A DNA stretch of 60,326 nt from Niastella sp. (GCA_017744515.1 JAGIBF010000050.1:1-60326); one strand, 5' to 3'. Positions 9,655-18,310 are shown, numbered from the stretch's first letter. Made by a program: numbers and translations. Notes: a model not told the origin generated them from the sequence alone.

Positions 9655-10251
9655 TTGGATAAAGTGGCAAACAAAAATACTACTCCATTCTATCAAAGAA
9701 AGCTTTGCATAACCCTTAGTACTTTTGTCGCATCATTTCTTTTGATTGTAAACATTGCAGATAAATTTTGGTCTGCCTTTGATAAATTTCCGCATTCCAG
9801 AATCGCTTTTAAACTTGAGAATATAGAGTTTGGGCAGTATAAGGCCGACTTTATAACAATGCTTCGGGGTACCGTTTACAACATTGGTGCACAGACCATA
9901 AAAATTAGATCAATCGGTTTTGAGATAAAATATTTAAATGATTGGGTCAAAATTAATTCTATATATCCTGAAGATACACTTCGCTTGCTTTATTTTGAAG
10001 AGCCTGGCAAAGACAAGCATATCGCAAGAAAGGAGATGCAATTCTTAAATTACTTTGCTCAAATTGAACCTAATAAGTATATCAATGGGTGGCAGTATGG
10101 AACAATTGTTCCCGACACAAGTTTTATGGAATTTCTCCGTATAAACACTTCTCATGAAATGAGGATTACTTGTTTGACAACCGACGGAAAAACGTACACG
10201 TCGAATTTTGAAATGAATTTAAAACCCAAAGCATCAATACGCCCTTACTAA
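9655..10251 (+). CDS. Membrane-anchored protein of unknown function (tandem paralogue 1)
   Basis: A 198-aa product with one hydrophobic helix at about residues 15-34 and an extracytoplasmic domain, probably beta-rich, behind it. An in-frame stop lies at 9646 and no ATG precedes the helix, so the start must be the TTG at 9655 or the GTG at 9664. It is unrecognised. The gene next door (10261) encodes a relative: INGWQYGTIVP here matches ENGWIYGILPP there, IEPNKY matches VDPKKS, and MRITCLTTDGKTY matches IRITCITIDRIKF. The gap between them is 9 bases, so they are probably cotranscribed. Base composition is clearly more AT-rich than flanking genes, suggesting recent acquisition. Confidence 0.75.
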   Translation: MDKVANKNTTPFYQRKLCITLSTFVASFLLIVNIADKFWSAFDKFPHSRIAFKLENIEFGQYKADFITMLRGTVYNIGAQTIKIRSIGFEIKYLNDWVKINSIYPEDTLRLLYFEEPGKDKHIARKEMQFLNYFAQIEPNKYINGWQYGTIVPDTSFMEFLRINTSHEMRITCLTTDGKTYTSNFEMNLKPKASIRPY

Positions 10252-10260
10252 TATAAAAGT

Positions 10261-10995
10261 ATGAGTAAACCTTCTAAAAGTGGAAAAAAAAAGAAGCAGA
10301 AGCGTACAAAGAATAAAGCATTGCATAATGAAGCTAGGCCCAAACAGGAAGCTAAAGCAATAAATTCAAATGCTGAACCCTCTGGGAAACAAACCAGCAG
10401 TTTAAATACGAGTGAGCCTAAATCTCCTCCTCAGGCAAACAAGTCATTATTTGCTTTCCTATCTGCAATTCTGTTATTTATTGTTAGCGCTTTCAACTTT
10501 GGGGGAAGAATTTATGAATGGATGGTAGGGTCAAAATTTGAATTCGGGTTAAATAATTGTAAGTATGGTATCGCTGATAGTAATGGCCGGCCTTACTTTT
10601 TTATTAGGGGGGACATTTATAATAGCGGTTTTTCACCATTGCGTATACTTGACTTTAAATTAGAATTAAAATATAATGACAAGTGGGTACCATTTAGTAT
10701 AAAATATCCCCCGGAAAATCTTTCAATTATAAATCTGGAAGACTCCACAATTGATGACATCAACAGAAACAAGTTGAATTTTTTACAAAGTATATCCCAG
10801 GTTGATCCCAAAAAAAGCGAAAATGGATGGATTTATGGTATACTACCCCCGAAGGAGGTTCCAGGTAACTATGTTTTATTCGGTGAAGAGTTTGAAATAC
10901 GTATTACATGCATAACAATTGATAGAATAAAGTTTACACAGGTATTTCCGGTTTACAAACAACCACAAAATGAATTACGCCCGATTGATAGCTAA
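10261..10995 (+). CDS. Membrane-anchored protein of unknown function (tandem paralogue 2)
   Basis: A 244-aa product whose first about 60 residues are a Lys/Ser/Asn/Pro-rich hydrophilic tail (KSGKKKKQKRTKNK), probably cytoplasmic. One membrane helix follows at about 62-80 (LFAFLSAILLFIVSAF), then an outside domain homologous to the product of the gene 9 bases upstream. The shared core includes FIRGDIYNSGFSPLRI against MLRGTVYNIGAQTIKI, suggesting an immunoglobulin-like or other beta fold. The basic tail distinguishes it from its paralogue and could bind nucleic acid or membrane lipid. No function is assigned. AT-rich like its neighbour. Confidence 0.8.
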   Translation: MSKPSKSGKKKKQKRTKNKALHNEARPKQEAKAINSNAEPSGKQTSSLNTSEPKSPPQANKSLFAFLSAILLFIVSAFNFGGRIYEWMVGSKFEFGLNNCKYGIADSNGRPYFFIRGDIYNSGFSPLRILDFKLELKYNDKWVPFSIKYPPENLSIINLEDSTIDDINRNKLNFLQSISQVDPKKSENGWIYGILPPKEVPGNYVLFGEEFEIRITCITIDRIKFTQVFPVYKQPQNELRPIDS

Positions 10996-11086
10996 AAGAA
11001 ATTCACATTTCTGAAAGTTATTTAAATTTACTTGTGGAAAGGTGTAAAGTTACTATCATCATCAATCGATACAGTCACATATAAAG

Positions 11087-11815
11087 TCATGCATCTGTAT
11101 TTTGATTTATTAGATTGCTTTGTAAATATTTTTGAACTTCTGTATCAAACTTCTTTATTGCAGCAGGAAGCAAATCTAATCCAAGATAGAGCCACCATAG
11201 ACAAATAAGGCCAACTATTGAGAGTAATAACACCAATAAATATAATAGCCAACCAAAATGAGTAATTGATGCAAAATAAATTGTTACAACCACAATTAGC
11301 TTAACGATGAGGTTGAAGTTGTGTTCAATAATCTGTTTTTGTTCGTCCAATACTTTTTGCAATGACTCCAGAGCATTTTCATTGACGGTACCCTTAATAT
11401 AGTCATATATTTTCAACCACGCTTCTTGATCTATTTCTATGGGCATTACTGAATTATTTTGTATTGTTCGTTTGAAAGATTTTACATGACTTCTTTTCAA
11501 TTGGTAGTTCAAAATATTTTTCAGGGATTTGCTTGATTTTCGGGTAGTAGTAAGATTAAATATAAAAGATGAAAATATAAACAATAAGTAATGGACTACT
11601 ACAAACAAGCTAAATGGTATAAAGAAATCTCCTTTAATAAAAAAATTCAATATCGGCCTGTAGTTTAAATCAAGCCACTCGTACTTGAAATAGATTTTTT
11701 CAAATAGGAAGGAGGTGATACTGACCGAAAATAAGGAATTTAAAGAACGTCTTATAGGAGGATATACGGTCTTCCCATTAAGATAATCTGTAATAATAAA
11801 AAAGAACTTGTCCAT
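11087..11815 (-). CDS. Membrane protein with central helical domain, unknown function
   Basis: A 242-aa product with two hydrophobic helices in the first half (about residues 25-40 and 66-88), a soluble helical segment (about 95-170) containing ESLQKVLDEQKQIIEHN of coiled-coil character, and a closely spaced pair of helices at about 172-215. It ends in a short acidic/polar tail. No family is recognised. It converges on the tandem paralogues at 9655-10995 and shares their AT-rich composition, so the three may have arrived together. Confidence 0.75.
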   Translation of the reverse strand: MDKFFFIITDYLNGKTVYPPIRRSLNSLFSVSITSFLFEKIYFKYEWLDLNYRPILNFFIKGDFFIPFSLFVVVHYLLFIFSSFIFNLTTTRKSSKSLKNILNYQLKRSHVKSFKRTIQNNSVMPIEIDQEAWLKIYDYIKGTVNENALESLQKVLDEQKQIIEHNFNLIVKLIVVVTIYFASITHFGWLLYLLVLLLSIVGLICLWWLYLGLDLLPAAIKKFDTEVQKYLQSNLINQNTDA

Positions 11816-11931
11816 AGTTTCTGACTAAAACGGTTATACTCATCATAACAACCAATGTTCCTGTAGGTCTATATTTTGAATATTAAATTCCTTCCAATCG
11901 CTTAATCGGCAAATCCAGGTCAGCCGGAAGT

Positions 11932-11961
11932 AAAAGCCCCGCATAGACATGCAGGGCTTTT
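11932..11961. terminator. Hairpin terminator, possibly bidirectional
   Basis: AAAAGCCC and GGGCTTTT form the base of a hairpin with an inner GCAT/ATGC pairing, followed on the + strand by GCTTTTT. On the - strand it lies about 40 bases beyond the stop of the small gene ending at 12002, so it most likely ends that transcript. Confidence 0.6.
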
Positions 11962-12001
11962 GCTTTTTCCACAAAATCCTTTAAATCCAAAGAATCGTGG
12001 T

Positions 12002-12217
12002 TCAGACAGTCTCATCCTTTGGCGTCACCGCCTGGCTCACGGCGCTCGCCACTGCACCGGCCACGGCCATATAGCCAGCTATCTTCACCAGCAAGGGAGG
12101 CAACTCCACCGGGGTGGTAACGATAGCACCGCTCACGGCCACCAGGATCAATCCCCAGTTCCGCAACTTCGCGAAAAACGGAGGCGTAGGACTTTGCATT
12201 CTTTCTTGTATACTCAT
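12002..12217 (-). CDS. Small hydrophobic protein of unknown function
   Basis: A 71-aa product starting MSIQERMQSPTPPFFAKLRN, with two hydrophobic stretches (about residues 21-38 and 43-62) and a polar C-terminus. The frame stays open upstream to 12307, but the extra residues look like untranslated leader, and the ATG at 12217 gives a compact two-helix protein. Similar small proteins (MSPTPPFFxKLRN then two helices) occur in other Bacteroidota genomes, from general recall, without known function. It lies 720 bases from, and points away from, the tandem pair at 12.9 kb. Confidence 0.6.
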   Translation of the reverse strand: MSIQERMQSPTPPFFAKLRNWGLILVAVSGAIVTTPVELPPLLVKIAGYMAVAGAVASAVSQAVTPKDETV

Positions 12218-12938
12218 AATAGTTGAATTAAAAATGAAACAATAAGTGATAGAGGATTTCGTATCCGGAATACTAAATCCTGAATGCGGAATCTGCTTTC
12301 TCTTCACCCGCTGCCCGGCATCGTGCCGGAGGGCCTGAGGCTGGCGGCTGCAGGCGGTTGATAAATGCCGGATGAAAGAGTGGTACAGTTGTTGACATCG
12401 TCATGACCAACGTAACGGTACAAACGTACAACCATTCAATCCTGTTTTCCAAATACCACTGTCCTGCATTGGCTGCTTAGAGCTAAGATGACAACAAATG
12501 ACTATAAACGGCCAGTACCTTTTTAACACCTGTAAAAACGACTCTTACCTCACACCACCTACCTCTTACTGCTTACCCCCGACTTCCGCATAGCCATTAT
12601 AGGCAATGTTAGCCGCTTCCGGCCGCTTGTCGCCACCGGAATTTGGAAACTGCCTTTTTACGGTTGTACGTTTGTGTGGCAATACACACTGTTGTCACCC
12701 TGAGCTTGTCGAAGGGTTCCGGAAGCAAAGGCCACCGCAAGGGGAGTAGAAGGGTAGTGTAAGGGTACGCTGAGGGTAGTAATAGGGGGTAAATAGCATC
12801 ATCGGTTCAAAACAGTCATTTTCCCGCAAAACGACAGGGTAGCTGGCGCACTGTCGCGAAAGGGAGGATCCTGCGATACAAGGCTGCACCGCGGGCAGCA
12901 GGTCATCGATTCATTCATCAATCTAAAATGTAAACAAC
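12218..12938. other. Gene-free region, 721 bases
   Basis: No frame here looks like a gene. It contains one copy of the TGAGCTTGTCGAAG repeat (12694-12716), an imperfect hairpin around 12307-12330 (CCGGCA / TGCCGG) and runs of GGGTAGT-like sequence near 12745-12790. Divergent promoters for the genes on each side must lie within it; I see no clear TAnnTTTG box. Confidence 0.5.
12694..12716 (+). repeat. TGAGCTTGTCGAAG-type short interspersed repeat
   Basis: A 23-base unit of the form GTCACCC-TGAGCTTGTC-GAAGGG. Identical or near-identical units occur at 30548, 48585 (inverted) and 60172, with variants at 19936, 24788-24916 and 35230. All are intergenic. Confidence 0.8.
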
Positions 12939-13706
12939 ATGCCTAAACAAATAAGCCCGGTCGTCAAGATAAAGGGCAAAATAGATGGGCTGAATTATTT
13001 TGAATCACAGGACGGCTACATGGTTCAAAAATCAGCAAGGTTCAGCAAAGACCGCTACCTCACGTCCGAGACCTACGACCTCACGCGTCGCAATGCCAGC
13101 GAGTTTGGCATTGCCGGTAAGGCGGGCCGGCTCTTTCACAAAGCCTTTAATGCAGAAATAGGTAAGGCAGCCGACAGCCGCGTCATGAGCCGCATCTGCA
13201 AGGCCATGCTAAGGGTCCTGCAGAGCGATACAACTGGTAGTTATGGACAGCGCAGGGTAGAAAGTGGCAACATGGCCTTCCTTGAAGGTTTCGATTTCAA
13301 CCTCGCTGTGCCCTACGAGGCCGCGGTAAAGGTCGATGCCGTCGCAACAGTGGCAAGGCCCACTGGTCTGGTAGCGGTAAGTTTGCCTTCTTATATGCCC
13401 AAAGAGGGCATTGTTGCCGCTGATGGCGCCACGCACTACAGTTTCTTTGCAGCCGCTGCTGCAATAGACTTCGCCGGCGAAACAGTCACCGCGGTGCAGG
13501 CCGAAACCGAAGACCTGCCCTGGGTCAGGACGGCTACCGCAGCAGATAGCCTGGAGCTCAACCTGCCGGCAGCTTCTCCTTTGCCCATATTTGTCGTTAT
13601 GGGCATCACCTTCAAGAAGATCGTCAACACCGAAGTATTCCGTTTCAGTAAAAAAGAAGCGGCCCTTCAGTTGATCGGTATCAGCCAGCCTGAGCCGCCA
13701 CTGTAA
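12939..13706 (+). CDS. Uncharacterised protein, tandem paralogue A
   Basis: A 255-aa protein without a signal peptide or membrane helix. The N-terminal half is basic and carries NASEFGIAGKAGRLFHKAF, SRVMSRICKAMLRVL and LEGFDFN. The C-terminal half is Ala/Val-rich and probably beta-stranded (YSFFAAAAAIDFAGETVTAV). The product of the gene 71 bases downstream (13778) has the same layout: HAAEFAYAAKIGKL, RLTSVLLKAIKTDSENA, LVGFDFN. I recall similar proteins as frequent hypotheticals in Bacteroidota, often in tandem, but know no function. A structural or particle-forming role, or nucleic-acid binding by the basic half, is possible and unproven. Confidence 0.8.
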   Translation: MPKQISPVVKIKGKIDGLNYFESQDGYMVQKSARFSKDRYLTSETYDLTRRNASEFGIAGKAGRLFHKAFNAEIGKAADSRVMSRICKAMLRVLQSDTTGSYGQRRVESGNMAFLEGFDFNLAVPYEAAVKVDAVATVARPTGLVAVSLPSYMPKEGIVAADGATHYSFFAAAAAIDFAGETVTAVQAETEDLPWVRTATAADSLELNLPAASPLPIFVVMGITFKKIVNTEVFRFSKKEAALQLIGISQPEPPL

Positions 13707-13777
13707 GTGGGGTGCTATAGGCTTCATGGGAACCGGGTTCGGCCCGGTTCCTCTTTGTTCATGTTAAAAGTAATAGT

Positions 13778-14524
13778 ATGACAGCCAAAAAAAGGATCAT
13801 GCGCAAAGCAATTCCGGGATACACGCTCATTCCCGAAAATGGTTACTACAAGGCCCGTAAGATCGGCATCACCGGCAGCAGGGTCAAAAAACATCCCAAT
13901 TATGCAATTACGAGAAAACATGCAGCTGAGTTCGCATATGCCGCAAAGATAGGTAAGCTCATTCGGGGAGCAGTCAGGGAAAAAAGACAGGCAGGTAAGG
14001 GCGCAGGCAGGCTCACCAGTGTGCTGCTGAAGGCAATAAAAACGGATAGCGAAAACGCTTTGGGCGAGCGGGGCCTCTTGTACGCTGACCTGTCTTCGCT
14101 GGTAGGCTTCGACTTCAATTCCCAACATCCATGGTTAACCTGTTGCCACTGCCAGGTCGCAGTTACGCGTTCTTCCGGCAGGCAGGTACAGGTGCAGATT
14201 CCGGCGTTCACGCCGGCTATAGAGTTGACGTGTACGGGCCAGGCAGGCTATTGTAGCATTAGCTGTAAATTGATGACAATAGAGGTAGCTACTGGGGCCA
14301 TCGCCACTGCAACAGCTACTACAGGGCTACATCCTCACAATTTAACGCTGGTGAATAGCTGCTGCTTTTCCTTTGATACAAGCGGGGATAATGGTCATGT
14401 ATATATATTATGCGGCTGCCTCGATTGGTTTCAGATAGTGAATGGACGTGCCTGGCCACTTAGCCAATACGCCACTGTCATACTCGATGCATGGAGCACG
14501 GGTTGCACTAAAAATTGTCCGTGA
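13778..14524 (+). CDS. Uncharacterised protein, tandem paralogue B
   Basis: A 248-aa relative of the protein encoded just upstream. The basic N-terminal domain (about residues 1-115) is conserved, including the HAAEFAYAAKIGKLIRGAV and GERGLLYADLSSLVGFDFN stretches. The C-terminal half has diverged and is unusually Cys-rich (TCCHCQ, SCCFSF, ILCGC, STGCTKNC; about 12 Cys after residue 130). Paralogue A has almost none, so the C-terminal domains may have different partners or bind metal or form disulphides. No signal peptide is visible. The start ATG at 13778 gives the same N-terminal length as paralogue A. Confidence 0.75.
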   Translation: MTAKKRIMRKAIPGYTLIPENGYYKARKIGITGSRVKKHPNYAITRKHAAEFAYAAKIGKLIRGAVREKRQAGKGAGRLTSVLLKAIKTDSENALGERGLLYADLSSLVGFDFNSQHPWLTCCHCQVAVTRSSGRQVQVQIPAFTPAIELTCTGQAGYCSISCKLMTIEVATGAIATATATTGLHPHNLTLVNSCCFSFDTSGDNGHVYILCGCLDWFQIVNGRAWPLSQYATVILDAWSTGCTKNCP

Positions 14525-14733
14525 GCAATATTATATTTTTATATGTGGAAATTAATATACATTTATATAACTGTTATGGTAACCTGAAATGGGTACAACA
14601 GTTCCTGATAACGCTTGTTGAAACTCTCTCTTGAAAAGTGACTTCCTGCTCATTATCCAAGGCTCATGGTCAGTAGTGTTTATTAACACCCGCTACCGGG
14701 TGAAACTATTATTGTTAACGAAAATGTTTGATC

Positions 14734-14961
14734 ATGAAAAAGAAAATCGACCTCAGCAAATTAGCCGAGATCAGGGAAATCAGGAACGAAAACATCCAAG
14801 CGCTTACCGGAAAAAAGCAGCGCACCTGTAGTCGCACCATTAAGGTCATCCGTGAAAAACTACAGAAGAAACCCGGAGAGAAATTGACCATTGCGGAATA
14901 TGCACGCTATTGTGGGCTTGATCCCGTACAGGTGTGTACATTTCTCGGGATTGAGGAATGA
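14734..14961 (+). CDS. Small basic helical protein, possible DNA-binding
   Basis: A 75-aa product from the ATG at 14734 (a TTG two codons earlier is less likely). It is rich in Lys/Arg and predicted helical: KLAEIREIRNENIQALTGKK, then a C-terminal segment KLTIAEYARYCGLDPVQVC that looks like a helix-turn-helix. A role as a small regulator of the neighbouring genes is a guess. Its stop overlaps an ATG at 14958, so it is probably translationally linked to the following gene. Confidence 0.6.
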   Translation: MKKKIDLSKLAEIREIRNENIQALTGKKQRTCSRTIKVIREKLQKKPGEKLTIAEYARYCGLDPVQVCTFLGIEE

Positions 14962-15005
14962 TCCTCTTTGCTTACCATTTTACCTTAATTACAAAAAACA
15001 AGTTA

Positions 15006-15461
15006 ATGAACCACGAACAAGTCAGTCACTTCTGGACCTGGTTCCGGAAGCACAACAGCCTCTTACTGGTCCTGTCCCACATGAGTAATTCAGAAAGGGA
15101 ATATTGGCTCCGGGAAATAGATACGCACTTAACGGCATGCACTAAAAAGTTGAGCTTTGCATTGTACTATAGTCATGAATGTACAGCCAGCCTTATTATT
15201 ACAGCTGTAGGCAAGGAAAAATATTTCCGCATGGCCGAAAACATCGCTTCCAGGGCGCCACACATGCCCGGATGGAAAATAATTGCCCTGCAGCCTCCGG
15301 TCATGATCAGCGTACCGTCGGCGCCCATCCGTATTAAAGCAAATAATCAGGGTGCAGACTTTTTAAAACGATTGGACGAGTGGCAGGCTTGGAATGATAA
15401 CTATGAATTAAGCGATTGGGTCGTCAACGAAAAAGGAGAGCTCCAAAAAAGAAAAGAATAA
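15006..15461 (+). CDS. Uncharacterised cytosolic protein
   Basis: A 151-aa product from the ATG at 15006; an in-frame ATG at 14958 overlaps the preceding stop codon (ATGA) and would add 16 residues. The preserved features are FWTWFRKHN near the start, ASLIITAVGKEKYFRMAENI and ASRAPHMPGWKIIALQPP. I recall this pattern (FWxWF..., LIITA.G...F, AP...W.iiA..PP) from a widespread uncharacterised bacterial family, sometimes next to toxin-immunity or defence genes, but cannot name it. It is cotranscribed with the small basic protein upstream, and a strong hairpin follows at 15471. Confidence 0.65.
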   Translation: MNHEQVSHFWTWFRKHNSLLLVLSHMSNSEREYWLREIDTHLTACTKKLSFALYYSHECTASLIITAVGKEKYFRMAENIASRAPHMPGWKIIALQPPVMISVPSAPIRIKANNQGADFLKRLDEWQAWNDNYELSDWVVNEKGELQKRKE

Positions 15462-15470
15462 ACTATCTTA

Positions 15471-15501
15471 GCGGCGGCCAAAACGGCCGTCGCTTCTTTT
15501 T
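15471..15501 (+). terminator. Rho-independent terminator
   Basis: GCGGCGGCC / GGCCGTCGC (one G-T pair) with a 5-base loop, followed by TTCTTTTTAG, 9 bases after the stop at 15461. It closes the 14.7-15.5 kb transcript. Confidence 0.75.
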
Positions 15502-15604
15502 AGTACAACCTCCTTCCTTTTTGCATTCCTGATAAACATTATTTTAAAGTGCGTGGTTGATGAAACACGCCGTACGTTTATTGTTATCCATCAATGAAAT
15601 TGCT

Positions 15605-17929
15605 ATGGCCAAAAACTGCCTGCTCTATTACCTGCTCGTATTGTCGACCGCTGCTATTGCACAAACACCAGTATACAAAGATCCCCGGCAACCTGTCAAC
15701 AAGCGCGTAGCAGACCTGTTGTCCCGCATGACGGTCGAAGAGAAAGTGGCCCAGCTGCAAACCAACCATGCCAACGCACGCACACTTACCGAAGTGATAT
15801 TGGCCAACCCCGCTAAGATGGATTCTATCTATGGCCGCGGGCTCGGCATGATCAACCCGGCATTCGATGCCAGCAAAGAACAGGTCATCAGCCGCCGCAA
15901 CGGCCTCCGGCAATACCTCAAAACAAAAACAAGGCTTGGCATCCCCGTCATCTTTATCGATGAAGCCCACCACGGGCTGCTGGCCCGCGAAGCCACCGTA
16001 TTTCCGCATGGCATTGGCCTGTCCTGCTCCTGGGATACGGTCTTGCTGCGCAATATTTATGATTTCATCGCCCGCCAGTCGGCCGTACGAGGCACCAACC
16101 TGGTACTTACACCCGTAGTCGATGTGGCCCGCGATCCCCGCTGGGGCCGCACAGGCGAAACCCTCGGCGAAGATCCCTTCCTTGCCGGGGCGCTTGGCAG
16201 CGCTATGGTGCAAGGTTTTCAGGGTAGCAACAATGGTACCATTGCTCCCGGCCATGTAGCCGCCACCCTCAAACATTTTGCCGGTTATGGACAAACGGAA
16301 GGTGGCGTCAACCAGGCCCCGGCCAACTATTCCCTGCGCACCTTCCGCGAGGCGCACCTCGAAAGCTTCCGCCTCTGTATACAACGCGCTAAGCCCGCCG
16401 CCATCATGGCTGCTTACAATGAGATAGACGGCATTCCTGCCCACGCCAATAAATGGTTGTTGAAAGATGTCTTGAGAGGAGAATGGGGCTTCAAAGGAGT
16501 GGTCGTGTCCGATTGGTATGGGATAGATCAGCTCTGGAACAAACACGGCGTGGCGCCCAACGAACCAGCCGCCGCCCTCAAAGCATTCAACGCAGGCGTT
16601 ACCCTCGACCTGCCCAACGGCCGCAACTTCCGCCACCTGCCCCAGGCAGTAAAAGAGAAGCAATTGTCGATGGCTGCACTCGATAGCGCGGTAGCCACTG
16701 TGTTACGGTTGAAGTTCTCGATGGGCCTGTTTGAACAGGAACCCATAGACGCCGCCAAAGTACAGGAAAGCCTCACCAATCCCGAAGGCCGTCGCCTCGC
16801 CCTGCAAGTGGCCGAAGAGTCCATCGTATTGCTGAAGAATGCGGGCAACCTCTTGCCGCTGAAGAAAGACCAGTATAAAAAGATTGCCGTCGTTGGCCCT
16901 TGCGCCGCGGTCAACTACCTGGGCGATTATTCAGGCATACCCCTGCGCAACACAAGCCTGCTGCAAGGCATCCGCGAAAAGGTAGGCCCTTCCACAGAAG
17001 TGGTCTACGCCAAAGGCGTCAACCTCTCCCTCAATGGCGATACCATCAGCCAGAACAATTACCAGTACATCGATAAGATCGTTTTGCCTTCACCCGCCGA
17101 CAACCAGCGCCTTATCAACGAAGCAGTACAGGTAGCGCAGCAGAGCGACATCATCATCGCGGCCGTTGGTGAGAACGAACAGTTCTCCCGCGAATCCTGG
17201 CTGGCCGATCACTTTGGCGATATGACCAGCCTCGACCTGCAAAGCCAGCAGGACGAGCTCATAAAAGCACTCGTGGCCACGGGCAAGCCAGTGGTCGTCT
17301 ACCTCACGCATGGCCGCCCGCTCAGCATCAACTGGATCGATGCCAACGTGCCCGCCATTGTAGATGGCTGGTTCATGGGCGAGGAGGCAGCACATGCCGC
17401 GGCCAACATCCTCTTTGGGGATGCGAACCCTTCCGGCAAGCTCACCATCACGTATCCGCGCTCAGTAGGCCAGGTACCCATGTACTACAATCACAAGCCC
17501 GGCGCACAATTCTTTGAATACGTAACAGAAAAGAATACGCCCCTTTATCCCTTTGGACATGGCTTAAGTTATACCACCTTCCAATATGGCGCACCACGCC
17601 TGTCCGACACAGCCATGAGAAAGAAGGGTTCGGTAACCGTATCGGTGGAGGTCACCAATACGGGCAGCCGGAAAGGAGAGGAGATCGTGCAGCTATACAT
17701 CCACCAGCCCGTAGCATCGGTAACCCGTCCCGTAAAAGAGTTGAAAGGATTTGCGCGCGTAGCATTACAACCCGGAGAAAAGAAAACGGTACAGTTCACC
17801 CTCGATGCCGCTAAGCTGGCCTTTTGGGATGCTGATATGAAATACACCGTTGAGCCCGGCATCATAGAAGTAATGACCGGCAAAAGCTCCGCCGGCGTAC
17901 AGAAAACCAATCTCCGTATAATGGAATAG
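15605..17929 (+). CDS. Exported glycoside hydrolase family 3 (beta-glucosidase/xylosidase type)
   Basis: A 774-aa enzyme from the ATG at 15605, which gives a clean signal peptide (MAKNCLLYYLLVLSTAAIAQ); an upstream ATG at 15560 would add 15 residues. Domains in order: GH3 N-terminal barrel (about 30-340) with KHFAGYG and the nucleophile Asp303 in VVSDWYGI; GH3 C-terminal domain (about 380-620) with VGENEQFSRESW; a fibronectin-III-like tail (about 655-765) with ELKGFARVALQPGEKK. It releases terminal sugars from beta-linked glycans, probably in the periplasm. It lies 1.4 kb upstream of the sigma/FecR/SusCD locus and could process its substrate, an inference from position. Confidence 0.93.
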   Translation: MAKNCLLYYLLVLSTAAIAQTPVYKDPRQPVNKRVADLLSRMTVEEKVAQLQTNHANARTLTEVILANPAKMDSIYGRGLGMINPAFDASKEQVISRRNGLRQYLKTKTRLGIPVIFIDEAHHGLLAREATVFPHGIGLSCSWDTVLLRNIYDFIARQSAVRGTNLVLTPVVDVARDPRWGRTGETLGEDPFLAGALGSAMVQGFQGSNNGTIAPGHVAATLKHFAGYGQTEGGVNQAPANYSLRTFREAHLESFRLCIQRAKPAAIMAAYNEIDGIPAHANKWLLKDVLRGEWGFKGVVVSDWYGIDQLWNKHGVAPNEPAAALKAFNAGVTLDLPNGRNFRHLPQAVKEKQLSMAALDSAVATVLRLKFSMGLFEQEPIDAAKVQESLTNPEGRRLALQVAEESIVLLKNAGNLLPLKKDQYKKIAVVGPCAAVNYLGDYSGIPLRNTSLLQGIREKVGPSTEVVYAKGVNLSLNGDTISQNNYQYIDKIVLPSPADNQRLINEAVQVAQQSDIIIAAVGENEQFSRESWLADHFGDMTSLDLQSQQDELIKALVATGKPVVVYLTHGRPLSINWIDANVPAIVDGWFMGEEAAHAAANILFGDANPSGKLTITYPRSVGQVPMYYNHKPGAQFFEYVTEKNTPLYPFGHGLSYTTFQYGAPRLSDTAMRKKGSVTVSVEVTNTGSRKGEEIVQLYIHQPVASVTRPVKELKGFARVALQPGEKKTVQFTLDAAKLAFWDADMKYTVEPGIIEVMTGKSSAGVQKTNLRIME

Positions 17930-17953
17930 CGATACCGGGGCCCGATTTCCCGG

Positions 17954-18310
17954 CTATCCCGTCTTCGACAGCACGCCCTTCCGCCACTGGGTGGGCAGTT
18001 CTTTATAAACCTTCTTAAACGCCTTGCTGAAATTGGCTTCATTGGCATAGCCTACTTTGGGCACAATGTTTTTGATCTTTTCGCCTTCCAGCATCAGCAC
18101 CTTGGCGCGTTCCATGCGTTGCAGCTGCAGGTAGCCATACAGGCCATGACCCATCAGTTGCTTGAAGGCATACTTCAGCCTTTTCTCGGGTAGCTGAACC
18201 GCCTTGGCAACTTCGATGATGGTGTGGTGATTCTCTAAAGAGCTGGAAATGAGGGCAGCGGCTTTTTTGACTTTCTCTACGTCTTTGGCAGTTAGATTCA
18301 GGGATTTCAT
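17954..18310 (-). CDS. Short AraC-family DNA-binding protein (HTH domain only)
   Basis: A 118-aa protein made almost wholly of the double helix-turn-helix domain: IIEVAKAVQLPEKRLKYAFKQ for the first HTH and IKNIVPKVGYANEANFSKAFKKVYKELP for the second, with the usual GYxxxxxFSxAFKK pattern. No sensor domain is present, so it either acts constitutively or is controlled by its own level. A second bare AraC protein lies at 27350. It converges on the GH3 gene with a gap of 24 bases. Confidence 0.88.
   Translation of the reverse strand: MKSLNLTAKDVEKVKKAAALISSSLENHHTIIEVAKAVQLPEKRLKYAFKQLMGHGLYGYLQLQRMERAKVLMLEGEKIKNIVPKVGYANEANFSKAFKKVYKELPTQWRKGVLSKTG

Noticed and set aside
15557..15604. TTG/ATG starts upstream of the GH3 gene
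   Set aside because: They put a long polar stretch before the hydrophobic core, whereas the ATG at 15605 gives a typical signal peptide; the ATG at 15560 is not fully excluded.
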